DNA of 64,000 nucleotides, taken from Monoplex corrugatus (lineage: Eukaryota; Mollusca; Gastropoda; Littorinimorpha; Ranellidae). Of this stretch, positions 30,615 to 39,719 are shown one piece after another (positions within the stretch are counted from its first letter, which is position 1; every line of letters starts with the position of its first letter). Where the stretch lies: the NCBI GenBank assembly GCA_030674185.1, contig JAPXFY010000031.1, positions 46,884,507 to 46,948,506 of the forward strand. The letters are read 5' to 3'. The notes beneath the pieces are model-generated. The model made no database searches. It was not told the origin of the DNA and saw only the letters and a list, made by a program, of their open reading frames with translations. Made by a program: the position numbers and the translations under genes.

Positions 30615-31094
30615 GCTACGGAACTGTGAGTAGCGATTTTTACACTGTTGGGAGACCTTGTTCTTCAAAATTGGTAGCATTAAAAAAAAATGTAGAAGTT
30701 ATGTATGTTTAAAGTCATTAAGTTGCATGAAAGGTGCACCAAAGAGCTTTCCATCAGTATATTACATGTGGGGGTACTGTATAGGTTATGGTTCATAATA
30801 AGAGACAAAAAGAGGTACTTTTGGTAGGAAATTGCGTTCTTTCTACTGCGATCAGTGCATTGAAATACCATTTTAAATTGATTAATAATATTTTTTCAAG
30901 AAAAAAATGTCTGTGGGGGATAGATTATAGTCTACAGAAATCAATTTTGAGAAAAAGTCAAAACACCCCAGATAGACCCTCAGTCACCTTTTCAGCTCCT
31001 AGTGCTGTTCGACTGACTGCGAGTTAAGACTGATTTTGTGGTGGGAGATCACATATAGATAATGTCCTTAATTTACAAAAGTTAGCAACTCTTA

Positions 31095-31660
31095 ACCAAA
31101 CGCCATGGTGCAGTGATTAGCCCAACAGAACAACCAACTGGAAGGTTGTGTGTTCGAATCCCCATCAATCCTGTTTAAATTATTATGGGATTTTTCAGTC
31201 CCAACCAACTCTTCCACAGCTGACCATGCTGTGGGCTCATTGGGAACACTGGGGGCCCTGCAGTCCAGTCTCATCCACTTCATGGACACATCATGCAGGG
31301 TGCTGTTCCAATCTCCTGACCAATACTGTAGGTGTCTGTGTCTCTCAGGCCTGGCTGACATCAGGATATGTACATTACAGTAAGTAAAGAGTACAACCCT
31401 GTCATGCATTCTCAATCCTATAAGGAACTCCTCAGCAAGTCATCATCTTCTTTTTTTTTAAAATTCACTTTAACACTGATGATTACACAAAACTACAAAC
31501 ATGCTTCATTATAATGAAACATTTCATCACTGTCGTCATCATTGCCATCATCATCATCATCATCATCGTTGTTGTCATCATTGTCATCATCATCATCATC
31601 ATCGCAGCATTGTGAAAAACTGTCCCATATTCTGTGGTCGTTAATGCAGCACAAAAAATT
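31095..31660 (+). mobile_element. tRNA-derived SINE (family S2) with internal CAT expansion
   Basis: A-box-like TGGTGCAGTGATTAGC (31105-31120) and B-box TGTGTTCGAATCCCC (31149-31163). The body matches 42245-42665: 'gggatttttc-g', 'tgggctcat', 'gagtctcatccacttca-gga', 'caggtgtctgt-tctctcaggcctgg', 'gtcacgcattctcaatcc'. A (CAT)n-rich stretch (31528-31605) separates the final block 'gtgaaaaactg-c-ttctgtgg-c-ttaa'. Confidence 0.8.
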
Positions 31661-32125
31661 GGGATGATTAGGGGTGGGTGGGTGGGTGGGTGGAAGGAGA
31701 GGGGGTAAGGGAGGAGTTAGCAACTTGTAAATGATCAGCCGTGGTGGCCACTGCCACAAAATATAAAGACAACCACGAACAAGAACACAAACACAAACAC
31801 AAAATACCATATAAACACAAACATGAAATGTACCGTATAAGGCCAACAGCCCACTTACAACAGACACAATCACAATCAGAAATATACACACTTACAGCGA
31901 TAAAAGCAGCAGAAAAAAAGCTGTGTGAGTATGCCTGCATACAGTATTACAATATTTTACATAATTTTCAATTGAAAAAGATCTGAAAGAAGCCAGACAG
32001 AGCTGAAGTATGAGGGCTCACTATTTCAGTCAGCTTTTGATGCAGAGTGTACAGAAATGCCTTGCACCAAGTCAGCTTCAATTTGTGTACAAAAACACAT
32101 TGTCAGTCACGACAACAAAGCAAAT
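31660..32125. other. no gene recognised
   Basis: (GGGT)n at 31673-31692 and (CACAAA)n-like sequence at 31785-31820. No coding evidence. Confidence 0.4.
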
Positions 32126-32127
32126 AT

Positions 32128-32293
32128 TTAACTCTTTCACTCCTTCACCCTATCCACCAGATTCCTGCAGGAAGCTGATGGACAGGGCATGGAAATCAAA
32201 GGGCTAAGTTAGGAAGTGGCTGGATAGGGAGAGTGAGTCAAAAGGTCAACTTTATGCAGTTGGTGGACAGGGTGCAGGATCCAAAGGGTTTAA
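32128..32293. mobile_element. TTAA-flanked foldback MITE, copy 6 (diverged)
   Basis: TTAACTCTTTCACTCCTTC to GGATCCAAAGGGTTTAAA, with the central CACCCTATCCACCAGATTCC / GGAAGCTGATGGACAGGGC palindrome. Confidence 0.82.
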
Positions 32294-32529
32294 ACTGTTC
32301 CTGGACAGCACATGTCCTCAGAGGCAAACATGTAGTCAATACACGTACCCAATTATCAATCCTAACAGTCAATACGTGTACCCAATTATCAGTCCTAACA
32401 TAATGTATGTAAAGATTGAAACGAGTCCCTGAGTTGGCAGACACAGGCACTGGTTATCCATGAGTCATGACACAGCAACAATTCAGCAAAGAACGCTGAT
32501 TAGGTGTTGTTATACAAAGTGACGCCATT

Positions 32530-33868
32530 CTAAAGAAAGACAAGAATGATTGTCCTGTAATTGTAAGGCCCTAAAAGACAAGAACAACTGTCCCATAACC
32601 ATAGGGCCCTACGATACAAGAACGATTGTCCCATAATCATATGGCCCTAAACTACAAGAATAATTGTTCCATAATTGTAAAGCCCTTATAGACAAGAACA
32701 ATAGGGCCCTTAAAGACAAGAACAATTGTCCCATAATCATAGGGCCCTTAAAGACAAGAACAATAGGGGTCTTAAAGACAAGAACAACTGTTCCATAATC
32801 ATAAGGCCCTTACAGACAAAAACAACTGTCCCATAATCATAAGGCCCTTAAAGACAAGAACAACTGTCCCATAATCATGAACAACTGTCCTGTAATCATA
32901 GGGCCCTTAAAGACAACAACTGTCCTGTAATCATAGGGCCCTTAAAGACAACAACTGTCCCGTAATCATAGGGCCCTTAAAGACAACAACTGTCCCGTAA
33001 TCATAGGGCCCTTAAAGACAACAACTGTCCTGTAATCATAGGGCCCTTAAAGACAACAACTGTCCCGTAATCATAGGGCCCTTAAAGACAACTGTCCTGT
33101 AATCATAGGGCCCTTAAAGACAAGAACAACTGTCCCATAATCATAAGGCCCTTAAAGACAAGAACAACTGTCCCGTAATCATAGGGCCCTTAAAGACAAG
33201 AACAACTATCCCGTAATTATAGGGCCCTTAAAGACAAGAACAACTATCCCGTAATCATAGGGCCCTTAAAGACAAGAGCAACTGTCCCGTAATCATAGGG
33301 CCCTTAAAGACAAGAACAACTGTCCCGTAATCATAAGGCCCTTAAAGACAAGAACAACTGTCCCGTAATCATAGGGCCCTTAAAGACAAGAGCAACTGTC
33401 CCGTAATCATAAGGCCCTTAAAGACAAGAACAACTGTCCCGTAATCATAAGGCCCTTAAAGACAAGAGCAACTGTCCCGTAATCATAAGGCCCTTAAAGA
33501 CAAGAACAACTGTCCCGTAATCATAGGGCCCTTATAGACAAGAACTGTCCCGTAATCATAAGGCCCTTAAAGACAAGAACAACTGTCCCGTAATCATAGG
33601 GCCCTTAAAGACAAGAACAACTGTCCCGTAATCATAGGGCCCTTAAAGACAAGAACAACTGTCCTGTAATCATAGGGCCCTTAAAGACAAGAACAACTGT
33701 CCCGTAATCATAAGGCCCTTAAAGACAAGAACTGTCCCGTAATCATAGGGCCCTTAAAGACAAGAACAACTGTCCCGTAATCATAGGGCCCTTAAAGACA
33801 AGAACAACTGTCCCGTAATCATAAGGCCCTTATAGACAAGAACAACTGTCCCGTAATCATACGGCCTA
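32530..33868. repeat. satellite, 38-bp unit, about 35 copies
   Basis: Unit ACAAGAACAACTGTCCCGTA + ATCATAGGGCCCTTAAAG. The left third is diverged (CCATAATC, extra deletions). Some monomers lack AAG and GAAC is sometimes GAGC. GGGCCC alternates with AGGCCC. Confidence 0.97.
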
Positions 33869-33929
33869 ACAGAAGAGAACGATTATGAAGTGAGGAGACA
33901 AAAGACAATTCTACAGGCAGAAAATCTGT

Positions 33930-34025
33930 AGGAACACCTTGTCCTCCCTTGCTGCTTTATCTTCCCCGACTCTAAACAGGTCAAGAACCTATTCACAGCT
34001 AGGACCCAAGATCCCCTGCGCAGTG
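33930..34025. repeat. SINE-body-like dispersed repeat
   Basis: Diverged relative of 4990-5115 (see there). Confidence 0.45.
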
Positions 34026-34640
34026 ATTTTTGCGTGCGCAACAAATTAACAGGAGTCTGAGTTAAACTGTGCGCAAGGCCTGCGACCATGACACAAACGT
34101 TCCGTGATAGCGCGCAAGATGTTCAAAGCCGAAAAAAATGTTATACATCATTATTTACATAACATACACTTATTTACATAATGTAACAACATTATTCAGG
34201 CCAGAGGGTTGGAAAAGAAAAAAAATGGTATAAACATAACTATATAATAAAATGTAACACACACAACTATTTATATCATGTAACACTTTTCAGCCCAGAG
34301 AATCAGAAAGAAGAAAATGTAACAAACAACTATTTTCATCATGTAACGACATATATTAACAGCATTACATAATGCATCATGTGACACTTGTTCTGGGCAA
34401 CACAAAGCCTATCATGAGAGAAAATTTTAAAAAATCAATGAAACAATTGTTTAATAAAGGCTATTTGCATGATTGTGTGGTAAAATATTATGCTGTTTCA
34501 AACAGACTAGCCAAAAAAGCTGCAAACAGTCAGAAGGTTGCTCAGCGTGAACCTTGAGTGTGGATGCTGTTAGCATCCTAGTAAGTAACTAAATCTTCAG
34601 CAGTTACTGTAATGATATGCCTTTCAAAAGTTGTCACACA
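34025..34640. other. AT-rich, weak internal duplication
   Basis: 'tttacataatgtaacaac…cagcccagag' type blocks recur about every 95 bp at 34150, 34260 and 34330. The 61-codon frame at 34372 is unsupported. Confidence 0.4.
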
Positions 34641-34651
34641 CATACATATCC

Positions 34652-34653
34652 CC

Positions 34654-34700
<47 letters not shown>

Positions 34701-34702
34701 CA
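34652..34702. repeat. (CA)n microsatellite
   Basis: CA run of about 45 bp. Confidence 0.95.
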
Positions 34703-34721
34703 TGCAGGCACACACAGACAC

Positions 34722-34860
34722 AAAACTTGAAAATGAAAAAGACATCAAGACACAGATTCAATGTAATAATAATAATGATAATAATCACAGTATTTATGTG
34801 GCACAAATCTTGACAATTCCGTCTAATATCACTTATAGTGAAAAGACGTTAAATCAAAGA
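34722..34860 (+). repeat. short interspersed repeat; inverted twin at 35772-35875
   Basis: 'aaaaagacatcaagacacagattcaatgtaataataataatgataataatcacagtatttatgtgg' matches the reverse complement of 35772-35875 at about 95%. This copy continues into 'cacttatagtgaaaagacgttaaatcaaaga', which resembles the 3' end of the I-like LINE (9561-9590). Confidence 0.75.
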
Positions 34861-34880
34861 ACGAACACAGGCACAGACCC

Positions 34881-34978
34881 CCCCCCCCCCAAACACACAC
34901 ACACATCCCTCCCACCACAAACCCACACACAAATCCCCCCACCCACACCAACACATACACACCCACACACACACACAC

Positions 34979-35040
<62 letters not shown>

Positions 35041-35066
35041 CACACAACACACACACACAAACCAAA
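34881..35066. repeat. C-rich and (CA)n tract
   Basis: C10, then CA/CCCAC mixed, then about 85 bp of pure CA. Confidence 0.93.
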
Positions 35067-35597
35067 ACACACAGAATACAAAAAAAGTCAGAAGTTTCTC
35101 TAGACAACCCCCTAAATCACCACCCTAGACTCCATGCACCTAAGTCCCAACCAGACCTCCCAAAGCCCAAAAAAAAACATTGACTCCCAACCCATCAGAC
35201 CTGACAGGAAGACGGTGGTTCAGTAGCCGGGAACCAAAGGCCGTACAGAGTTTGCTTAGCCAGGAGACTGGGCCAGCAACTGCAAAAGCCGGTGCCCGCC
35301 AGGAGTGCCGGAGACGTCACAAAGGGTAAACCAAAGCCAACCTGCACCAAAGGCCCAGACAGACCGTGCCGCCAAGGACAAAGCAGAAGACAGGAATGAA
35401 CGTGAAACACTATGGGCTGGCTCCAGCACCTTACCCACCTTCATCAAAAATAAACATTCTACAAAAATATGAAAGCCTATATAGGTCGTGATTTCTTCCC
35501 CCGCATGTTGTAAGGTGGTCTGTGTTGATTGCATTTGTATGTCTGGTGTGTGGTGCACCTTGATTTGAATTCCAAAATAAGTGTGACTGGTCCCTTT

Positions 35598-35770
35598 TTA
35601 TCCACTGGACGAGGCGGCAGGGAAGTTTTACTCTTTTTGTTTATTTATTATCCGTTGTTTGGTGTCTGTTTGTGATCGTGCATTCGCGCTTGACAAAGCG
35701 TTGCGATTGCGCTTGTCTTATCTTGTTGTATTGAACCGCGTTCTTTTTGGTTTACTTGTTCTTCTGGTCT
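35598..35770 (+). repeat. PLE-tail-like dispersed repeat, decayed
   Basis: 'ccactggacgaggcggcagggaagttttac…ttgtttggtgtctg…gcgcttgacaaagcg' aligns to 24950-25110. The hammerhead-like hairpin is deleted in this copy. Confidence 0.6.
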
Positions 35771-35771
35771 G

Positions 35772-35875
35772 ATTTGAATTGTCAAGATTTGGCGCCACAT
35801 AAATACTGTAATTATTATCATTATTATTATTACATTGAATCTGTGTCTTGATGTCTTTTTCTTTTCAAGTTTCGT
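35772..35875 (-). repeat. short interspersed repeat, inverted twin of 34722-34820
   Basis: See 34722-34860. About 950 bp separate the two arms. Confidence 0.75.
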
Positions 35876-36019
35876 TTGTTGCATTGAAATATTACAAGTT
35901 TTCAAATCAAAAGATTTCTCTTTCTCTTTGTGTGTCTCTCTCTCTCCCCCTCTCTAAAACAACCACTAATGAAACTTTCTGATTGTGGAATGAACACTGC
36001 TCTGATTTTCTCTTGCTTG

Positions 36020-36190
36020 ACGAAACAATAGGGAAGTTTTACTGTTTTCCTACAATTTTGGTATTCATTGTTTGTTGATTATTGTCCTTTGTACATGCTT
36101 AACAAAGGTCAGTTGGCCGAAAATAAAATTTGCACCTGTTTTCTCTCGTTACATTAAATACGCATTCTGATTCTATTTTCATGTTTTTCT
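36020..36190 (+). repeat. PLE-tail-like dispersed repeat with hammerhead-like motif
   Basis: 'cagggaagttttac'-like start and 'ttacattaaatacgcattctgattct' end as at 25040-25200. The motif at 36098-36122 is CTTAACAAA, GGTC-AGTT-GGCC, GAAA: stem II keeps pairing despite base changes relative to 25034. Confidence 0.55.
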
Positions 36191-37085
36191 GCTTTCTCTT
36201 CATGTTTTTTTCTCTAATAAAATTTTAGTTTTAAACTCCAGAATCAACATGTTCTTCTTCAATTCAACCAAAGTGTTACTACCATAATCCAAAGAATTTC
36301 AGACTAATAATGTCTATAGCTTCCAAAAATGAGCGTACAACTAGAAATCTAGCTACATACGTTATAAAGCTCTTAAGAGAAGAGAGTTTGCCTTGTCCTA
36401 AAGTGAAATTATATATATAATTCAGAAGAGAGTTTATCTTATCAAAGTTAAATTCTAGTGATGCGTGTGTCAGACCTATTTGTATGTTCCTATTGTATTA
36501 GCTGAAGTATGACTGTGTGAACCATACTGTATTTATTTCAAAAGATTTAAGTATGCATTATCTAAGAACGACTGTGTTATATTTTGTCTTTGCATAATGT
36601 TTATAATGTGTTCACACCCCTTCAAATGGGACTTCGGTCTTATAAACATTTCTTGATTATGAAAAAAACACACAAAACACAAACAAAAAAAAATACATAT
36701 TCTTCTGGAAGCCACAGGTTAGAGGAAGCTTCTCCTGCAAGGTTTTAAGTACTATGACCAAAGTTGATAACTATTACACATTTTTCTCAGAGAAAATTTG
36801 ACAAGATAACACATAACTTCAACATATTTAAGACATATAGAAAACATACTTTTGACCACAAATTACTTTTCATGATCTGCACATAAATTTAGCATCAATA
36901 AACAAAGAAGACGGTTTTAAACATATACACAAATTTAAAAAACACAAATTTTATCAACAATCATATGTAGTGATAAACTGTACAAAGCTGTCACCGTATC
37001 TTAAATGAGTGTTACAATATGAAGACAGATGATAAAGTCAAACTCACCGGAACAAGACAAAAAGTTTCTGTGTAACTAATAATCT
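36190..37085. other. AT-rich, no gene recognised (3' flank of the minus-strand gene)
   Basis: If the gene ending at 37090 is real, its 3' UTR and polyadenylation site lie here. I see no decisive signal. Confidence 0.35.
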
Positions 37086-37089
37086 CGTC

Positions 37090-37290
37090 TTACGCCATGT
37101 CTAATGACCAATAGATCTCAAATCCAATCCCACCCCTAACACAAAAGTTGGCACGTTCGTTAATCATCTTAATGTTTCCATCATTCATGGAGTTTGCCAG
37201 GAAATTGCTGACAACTTTGGGCGGAGCATGTATGGATTTATCCAAGTGCAATGAATCCCTCAACTGAACAAACTCCAGGAGTCCAATGCA
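37090..37290 (-). CDS. host gene A, terminal exon (unidentified protein)
   Basis: Acceptor gcatctctttcag|TGC at 37291-37303, then 66 codons to TAA at 37090-37092. The peptide starts CIGLLEFVQLRDSLHLDKSI and ends NFCVRGGIGFEIYWSLDMA. It looks like a structured globular sequence, not repeat debris, and no copy of it occurs elsewhere in the window. It joins in phase 0 to the exon at 37838-37869. Family not recognised. Confidence 0.6.
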   Translation of the reverse strand, partial: CIGLLEFVQLRDSLHLDKSIHAPPKVVSNFLANSMNDGNIKMINERANFCVRGGIGFEIYWSLDMA

Positions 37291-37837
37291 CTGAAAGAGA
37301 TGCACAAAACTGGACGTAGGTTATGACCAGATCAATATGCAACGTGTACAGGAATATACATGTACTTCCATATTAAGATCAAACACACATGACAGTGTGT
37401 ATATGAGTATTGATTGTTCATGATTTTTGTCACTGCAGTCCAAAACTATGAATGAAATCAACTGAAAGCCGAACAACCAAAATGTTTAAGTTATCTTAAA
37501 CTTGTGATTTACATAATCAACTATTCATACTTTTTGTTTTAGTATAGTTACTGAAATATATGAGTTTTACCCATGTTAAATATACAACATTTCATAACTG
37601 AGAGATAACAAAGTAAACAGAACTGAATTTGAATTGAGGTGAAGGTAAAAAAAATAGTGACAACAACAATACAAACAGCTACCTAACACTACGCAGGGAC
37701 CAAAGACATGAGATCAAGTCCAAAGACTATGTCAGTCACGGAAAAAGCAAAAGCCATCCAACCTTGCTACTTGCGTCCACTTCCTCTTACCTCTCCTTCC
37801 CTTCCTACCCTTCCCCACCCCTCTTACCCACCCCTAC

Positions 37838-37869
37838 CCCCAAAATGTACACGTTCAGTTTGGTGCTGT
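37838..37869 (-). CDS. host gene A, 32-nt microexon
   Basis: Acceptor tcttgcttttacag|AC and donor GGGG|gtaggg on the minus strand. Two bases complete a codon (G|AC, Asp) with the upstream exon, then STKLNVYILG, ending in phase 0, which fits the next exon. The agreement of phase on both sides is the main support. Confidence 0.5.
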
Positions 37870-38449
37870 CTGTAAAAGCAAGATGTCAACATGGCGTGCA
37901 TCTTCACAAACATTTTGTAAAACCGAAACGCAAACACAACCAAGCAGACGATGAAATGATGTTACATAACAATAAGTTGCTTCTTTTGGGTCACTTTACA
38001 TTTGCTTCTTTAAATGGCGACCCTCAATGTTGACTCTTTCTGATCAAGTCTGTACAATTATAATTATGTCTTGAAGGATGGGACAAGAATATGACGCACA
38101 TTTTCATAAAATTTATCAACACACAGCTGACATGTCTTAACTGAAACATTTTCATATGAGCTGATAGATCTTTAAGACATTGCTTTGATCTATGTGAAAC
38201 TGTCACGCAAGAGTCGAACAACATGAAACTGTCACGCGAGTGCCACGCATTCTCTACGTCGGGAAGTTCCCCAGGTGAAGAGCACAAAGCCCTCGGCACT
38301 GCTGTCAAAAAAAAAATCCTCAGCACTGATGTCAAAAAAGTCCTCATCCTTGTTGTCAAAACCAAAGTTGAACGTTCATGACGTGGAAACACCATCACAC
38401 TCTTTTCCTTCACAGCTTCCGATCAAGTCCATCGCATGATGTTACATAC

Positions 38450-38492
38450 CCAGAAATAAATCACTGACCAAGACGGCGTGGTTTGGCTCAAC
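38450..38492 (-). CDS. host gene A, 43-nt exon
   Basis: Strong sites on the minus strand: acceptor ttttttttcgtgttccag|GTT with a long pyrimidine tract, donor CTGG|gtatgt. Encodes VEPNHAVLVSDLFL plus one base, giving Asp with the next exon. Confidence 0.6.
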
Positions 38493-38609
38493 CTGGAACA
38501 CGAAAAAAAATTTAAACAGATCTGTAGCAAGATGCTGCTTATCTCTAAGACCCCCAAAATGTCAATTATTAAAAAAAAAAAGAGTAACGACATCCAAAAG
38601 CTGGCATAC

Positions 38610-38657
38610 AAGCTGACATTTCACATTCATCCAGCAATGCGGTGAACTGTCCACTCC
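38610..38657 (-). CDS. host gene A, candidate upstream exon (start uncertain)
   Basis: Donor CAGCTT|gtatgc at 38609; the frame GVDSSPHCWMNVKCQL ends in phase 0, which fits VEPNHAV in the next exon. The acceptor used for the stated start (cttgatcaag|GG) is weak; the open frame extends about 25 codons further upstream to roughly 38735, so the true exon may be longer. Confidence 0.3.
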
Positions 38658-38886
38658 CTTGATCAAGCACAAAATGATGTGCATATGCTGATCACATTTA
38701 ACCACATTGGTGCTATGGTCATCATGTGGCTAGGTCATAACCACCAACCTGGTTTGACAGAAACTTTCCACCTGTTCTCTCAACGCAATCTCATTTATAT
38801 AAAAGAAACGCATGTCTATTACAAAAACTTTTTTAACCGCGGCTTCCCACTGGGTCCTGATCCTATAATCCCAAATCTGATAATCT

Positions 38887-39080
38887 TTAACCCTTTGATT
38901 CCTGCACCCTATCCACCAGCTGAAAAAACTAAACTCCTTTGATTCACTCACCATATCCACCAACTTCCTGCAGGAAGCTGTTGGATAGGGTAAGGGAGTC
39001 AAAGGGTTAAGTTTTTGTTATGTTAGCATGGTTGACAAGGCAGGATACTGCTGGACAGGGTGCAGAAGTCAAAGGATTAA
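38887..39080. mobile_element. TTAA-flanked foldback MITE, copy 7
   Basis: TTAACCCTTTGATTCCTGC to GCAGAAGTCAAAGGATTAA, with inner palindrome CACCATATCCACCAACTTCC / GGAAGCTGTTGGATAGGGT. It lies in DNA between the two host exon groups. Confidence 0.88.
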
Positions 39081-39306
39081 TGCCACATATTTGCCCACGA
39101 AGACAAAACAGACATGCAGGTGACACCAGTCAATCTGAATAAATCTTTTATGAAAACAAAACAAAACAAAACAACAGAAGAAGAAACGAAAAAGAAAGAA
39201 AACATTACAATGCTACAGATCCATCTACATCAATGTCCCTAATTCAAACAAAACAAAACAAAACAAAACAAAACAAAAAGGAAACAGACATACATGAACC
39301 TACCTC

Positions 39307-39308
<2 letters not shown>

Positions 39309-39344
<36 letters not shown>

Positions 39345-39351
39345 ACACACA

Positions 39352-39383
<32 letters not shown>
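39309..39383. repeat. (CA)n microsatellite in presumed 3' UTR of gene B
   Basis: CA run with one CCA interruption, starting 8 bp beyond the stop codon of the exon at 39392-39713. An (AAAAC)n run lies at 39247-39279. Confidence 0.93.
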
Positions 39384-39388
<5 letters not shown>

Positions 39389-39391
39389 ACC

Positions 39392-39713
39392 TTAAGCTGT
39401 GCCTGGTGGCTTGCTATCGTCAGAAGCCATGCCGTCCTGACGTTTCAGACGTTTGCGGCTCGACTGGGATTTCCTCTCCATCCCTGGTTCATCTTCATCG
39501 GAGTCTTTCCCTCCTTGGAAAACAACAGACGGCGTCTCCTCAATGTCGCTCATCAAGGGTTTGCTCTCCTCCGACGTGACAGGGTCGGAAGTGGCCATCT
39601 TCCCACTGAAGTTGGGCCTGCCGCTTTCCATTTCTTCGTTCTCTTCACACACAGAGGCCAGGGCAGGAGAGCCTGGACTTCCAGGAGCCCCAGGTGATGT
39701 GGGAGACAGAGGT
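39392..39713 (-). CDS. host gene B, terminal exon (unidentified, acidic Ser/Pro-rich tail)
   Basis: Minus strand: acceptor gatttctacag|ACC at 39714-39724, then 106 codons to TAA. Codons are strongly G/C-ending (CCT GGG GCT CCT GGA AGT CCA GGC…GAG AAC GAA GAA ATG GAA) against AT-rich flanks. The peptide has a PTSPGAPGSPGSP stretch, SKPLMSDIEETPSVVF, an acidic run KDSDEDEPGMER and a basic KSQSSRKRLKRQDG patch that could be a nuclear localisation signal. It looks like a disordered C-terminal tail. The upstream intron holds the 40-bp satellite; no upstream exon was found in the window. Confidence 0.7.
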
Positions 39714-39719
39714 CTGTAG

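Larger units (their letters stand above)
29922..30680 (+). mobile_element. Penelope-like element, 5'-truncated, second copy
   Basis: Flanked by TAAAAAAAATG (29911-29921) and TAAAAAAAAATG (30681-30692), a likely target duplication differing by one A. Contains the GIY-YIG coding region and a 3' UTR of about 125 bp with a hammerhead-like motif (30585-30614). It belongs to a different PLE family from the copy at 10891-12497, since the proteins are only distantly alike. Confidence 0.78.
29792..31055. mobile_element. DNA transposon/MITE with 34-bp terminal inverted repeats, hosting a PLE
   Basis: Left TATGTGACCTCCCACCACGA + AATCAGTCTTAACT (29792-29825); right end 31022-31055 is its reverse complement with two changes. 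Without the PLE the element would be about 0.5 kb. TA or no duplication is possible at the ends; the superfamily is not assigned. The internal 30693-31021 has no recognisable coding. Confidence 0.72.

Noticed and set aside
32530..33868. CRISPR-like appearance of the 38-bp array with conserved GGGCCC blocks
   Set aside because: No variable spacers; units vary by ordinary point changes and small deletions.
34372..34557. 61-codon frame starting MHHVTLVLGNTK
   Set aside because: AT-rich codons, no splice or family evidence.
35191..35323. Possible plus-strand exon (TGRRWFSSREPKAVQSLLSQ…)
   Set aside because: Plausible acceptor and donor, but the opposite strand is equally open, codon use is not distinctive and no partner exon is visible.
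38240..38380. Acidic Phe/Asp-rich reverse frame (FDNKDEDFFDISAEDFF…)
   Set aside because: It lies in the intron between phase-matching exons, has an upstream stop and no acceptor, and reflects a local 'tgacatcagtgctgagga' duplication.
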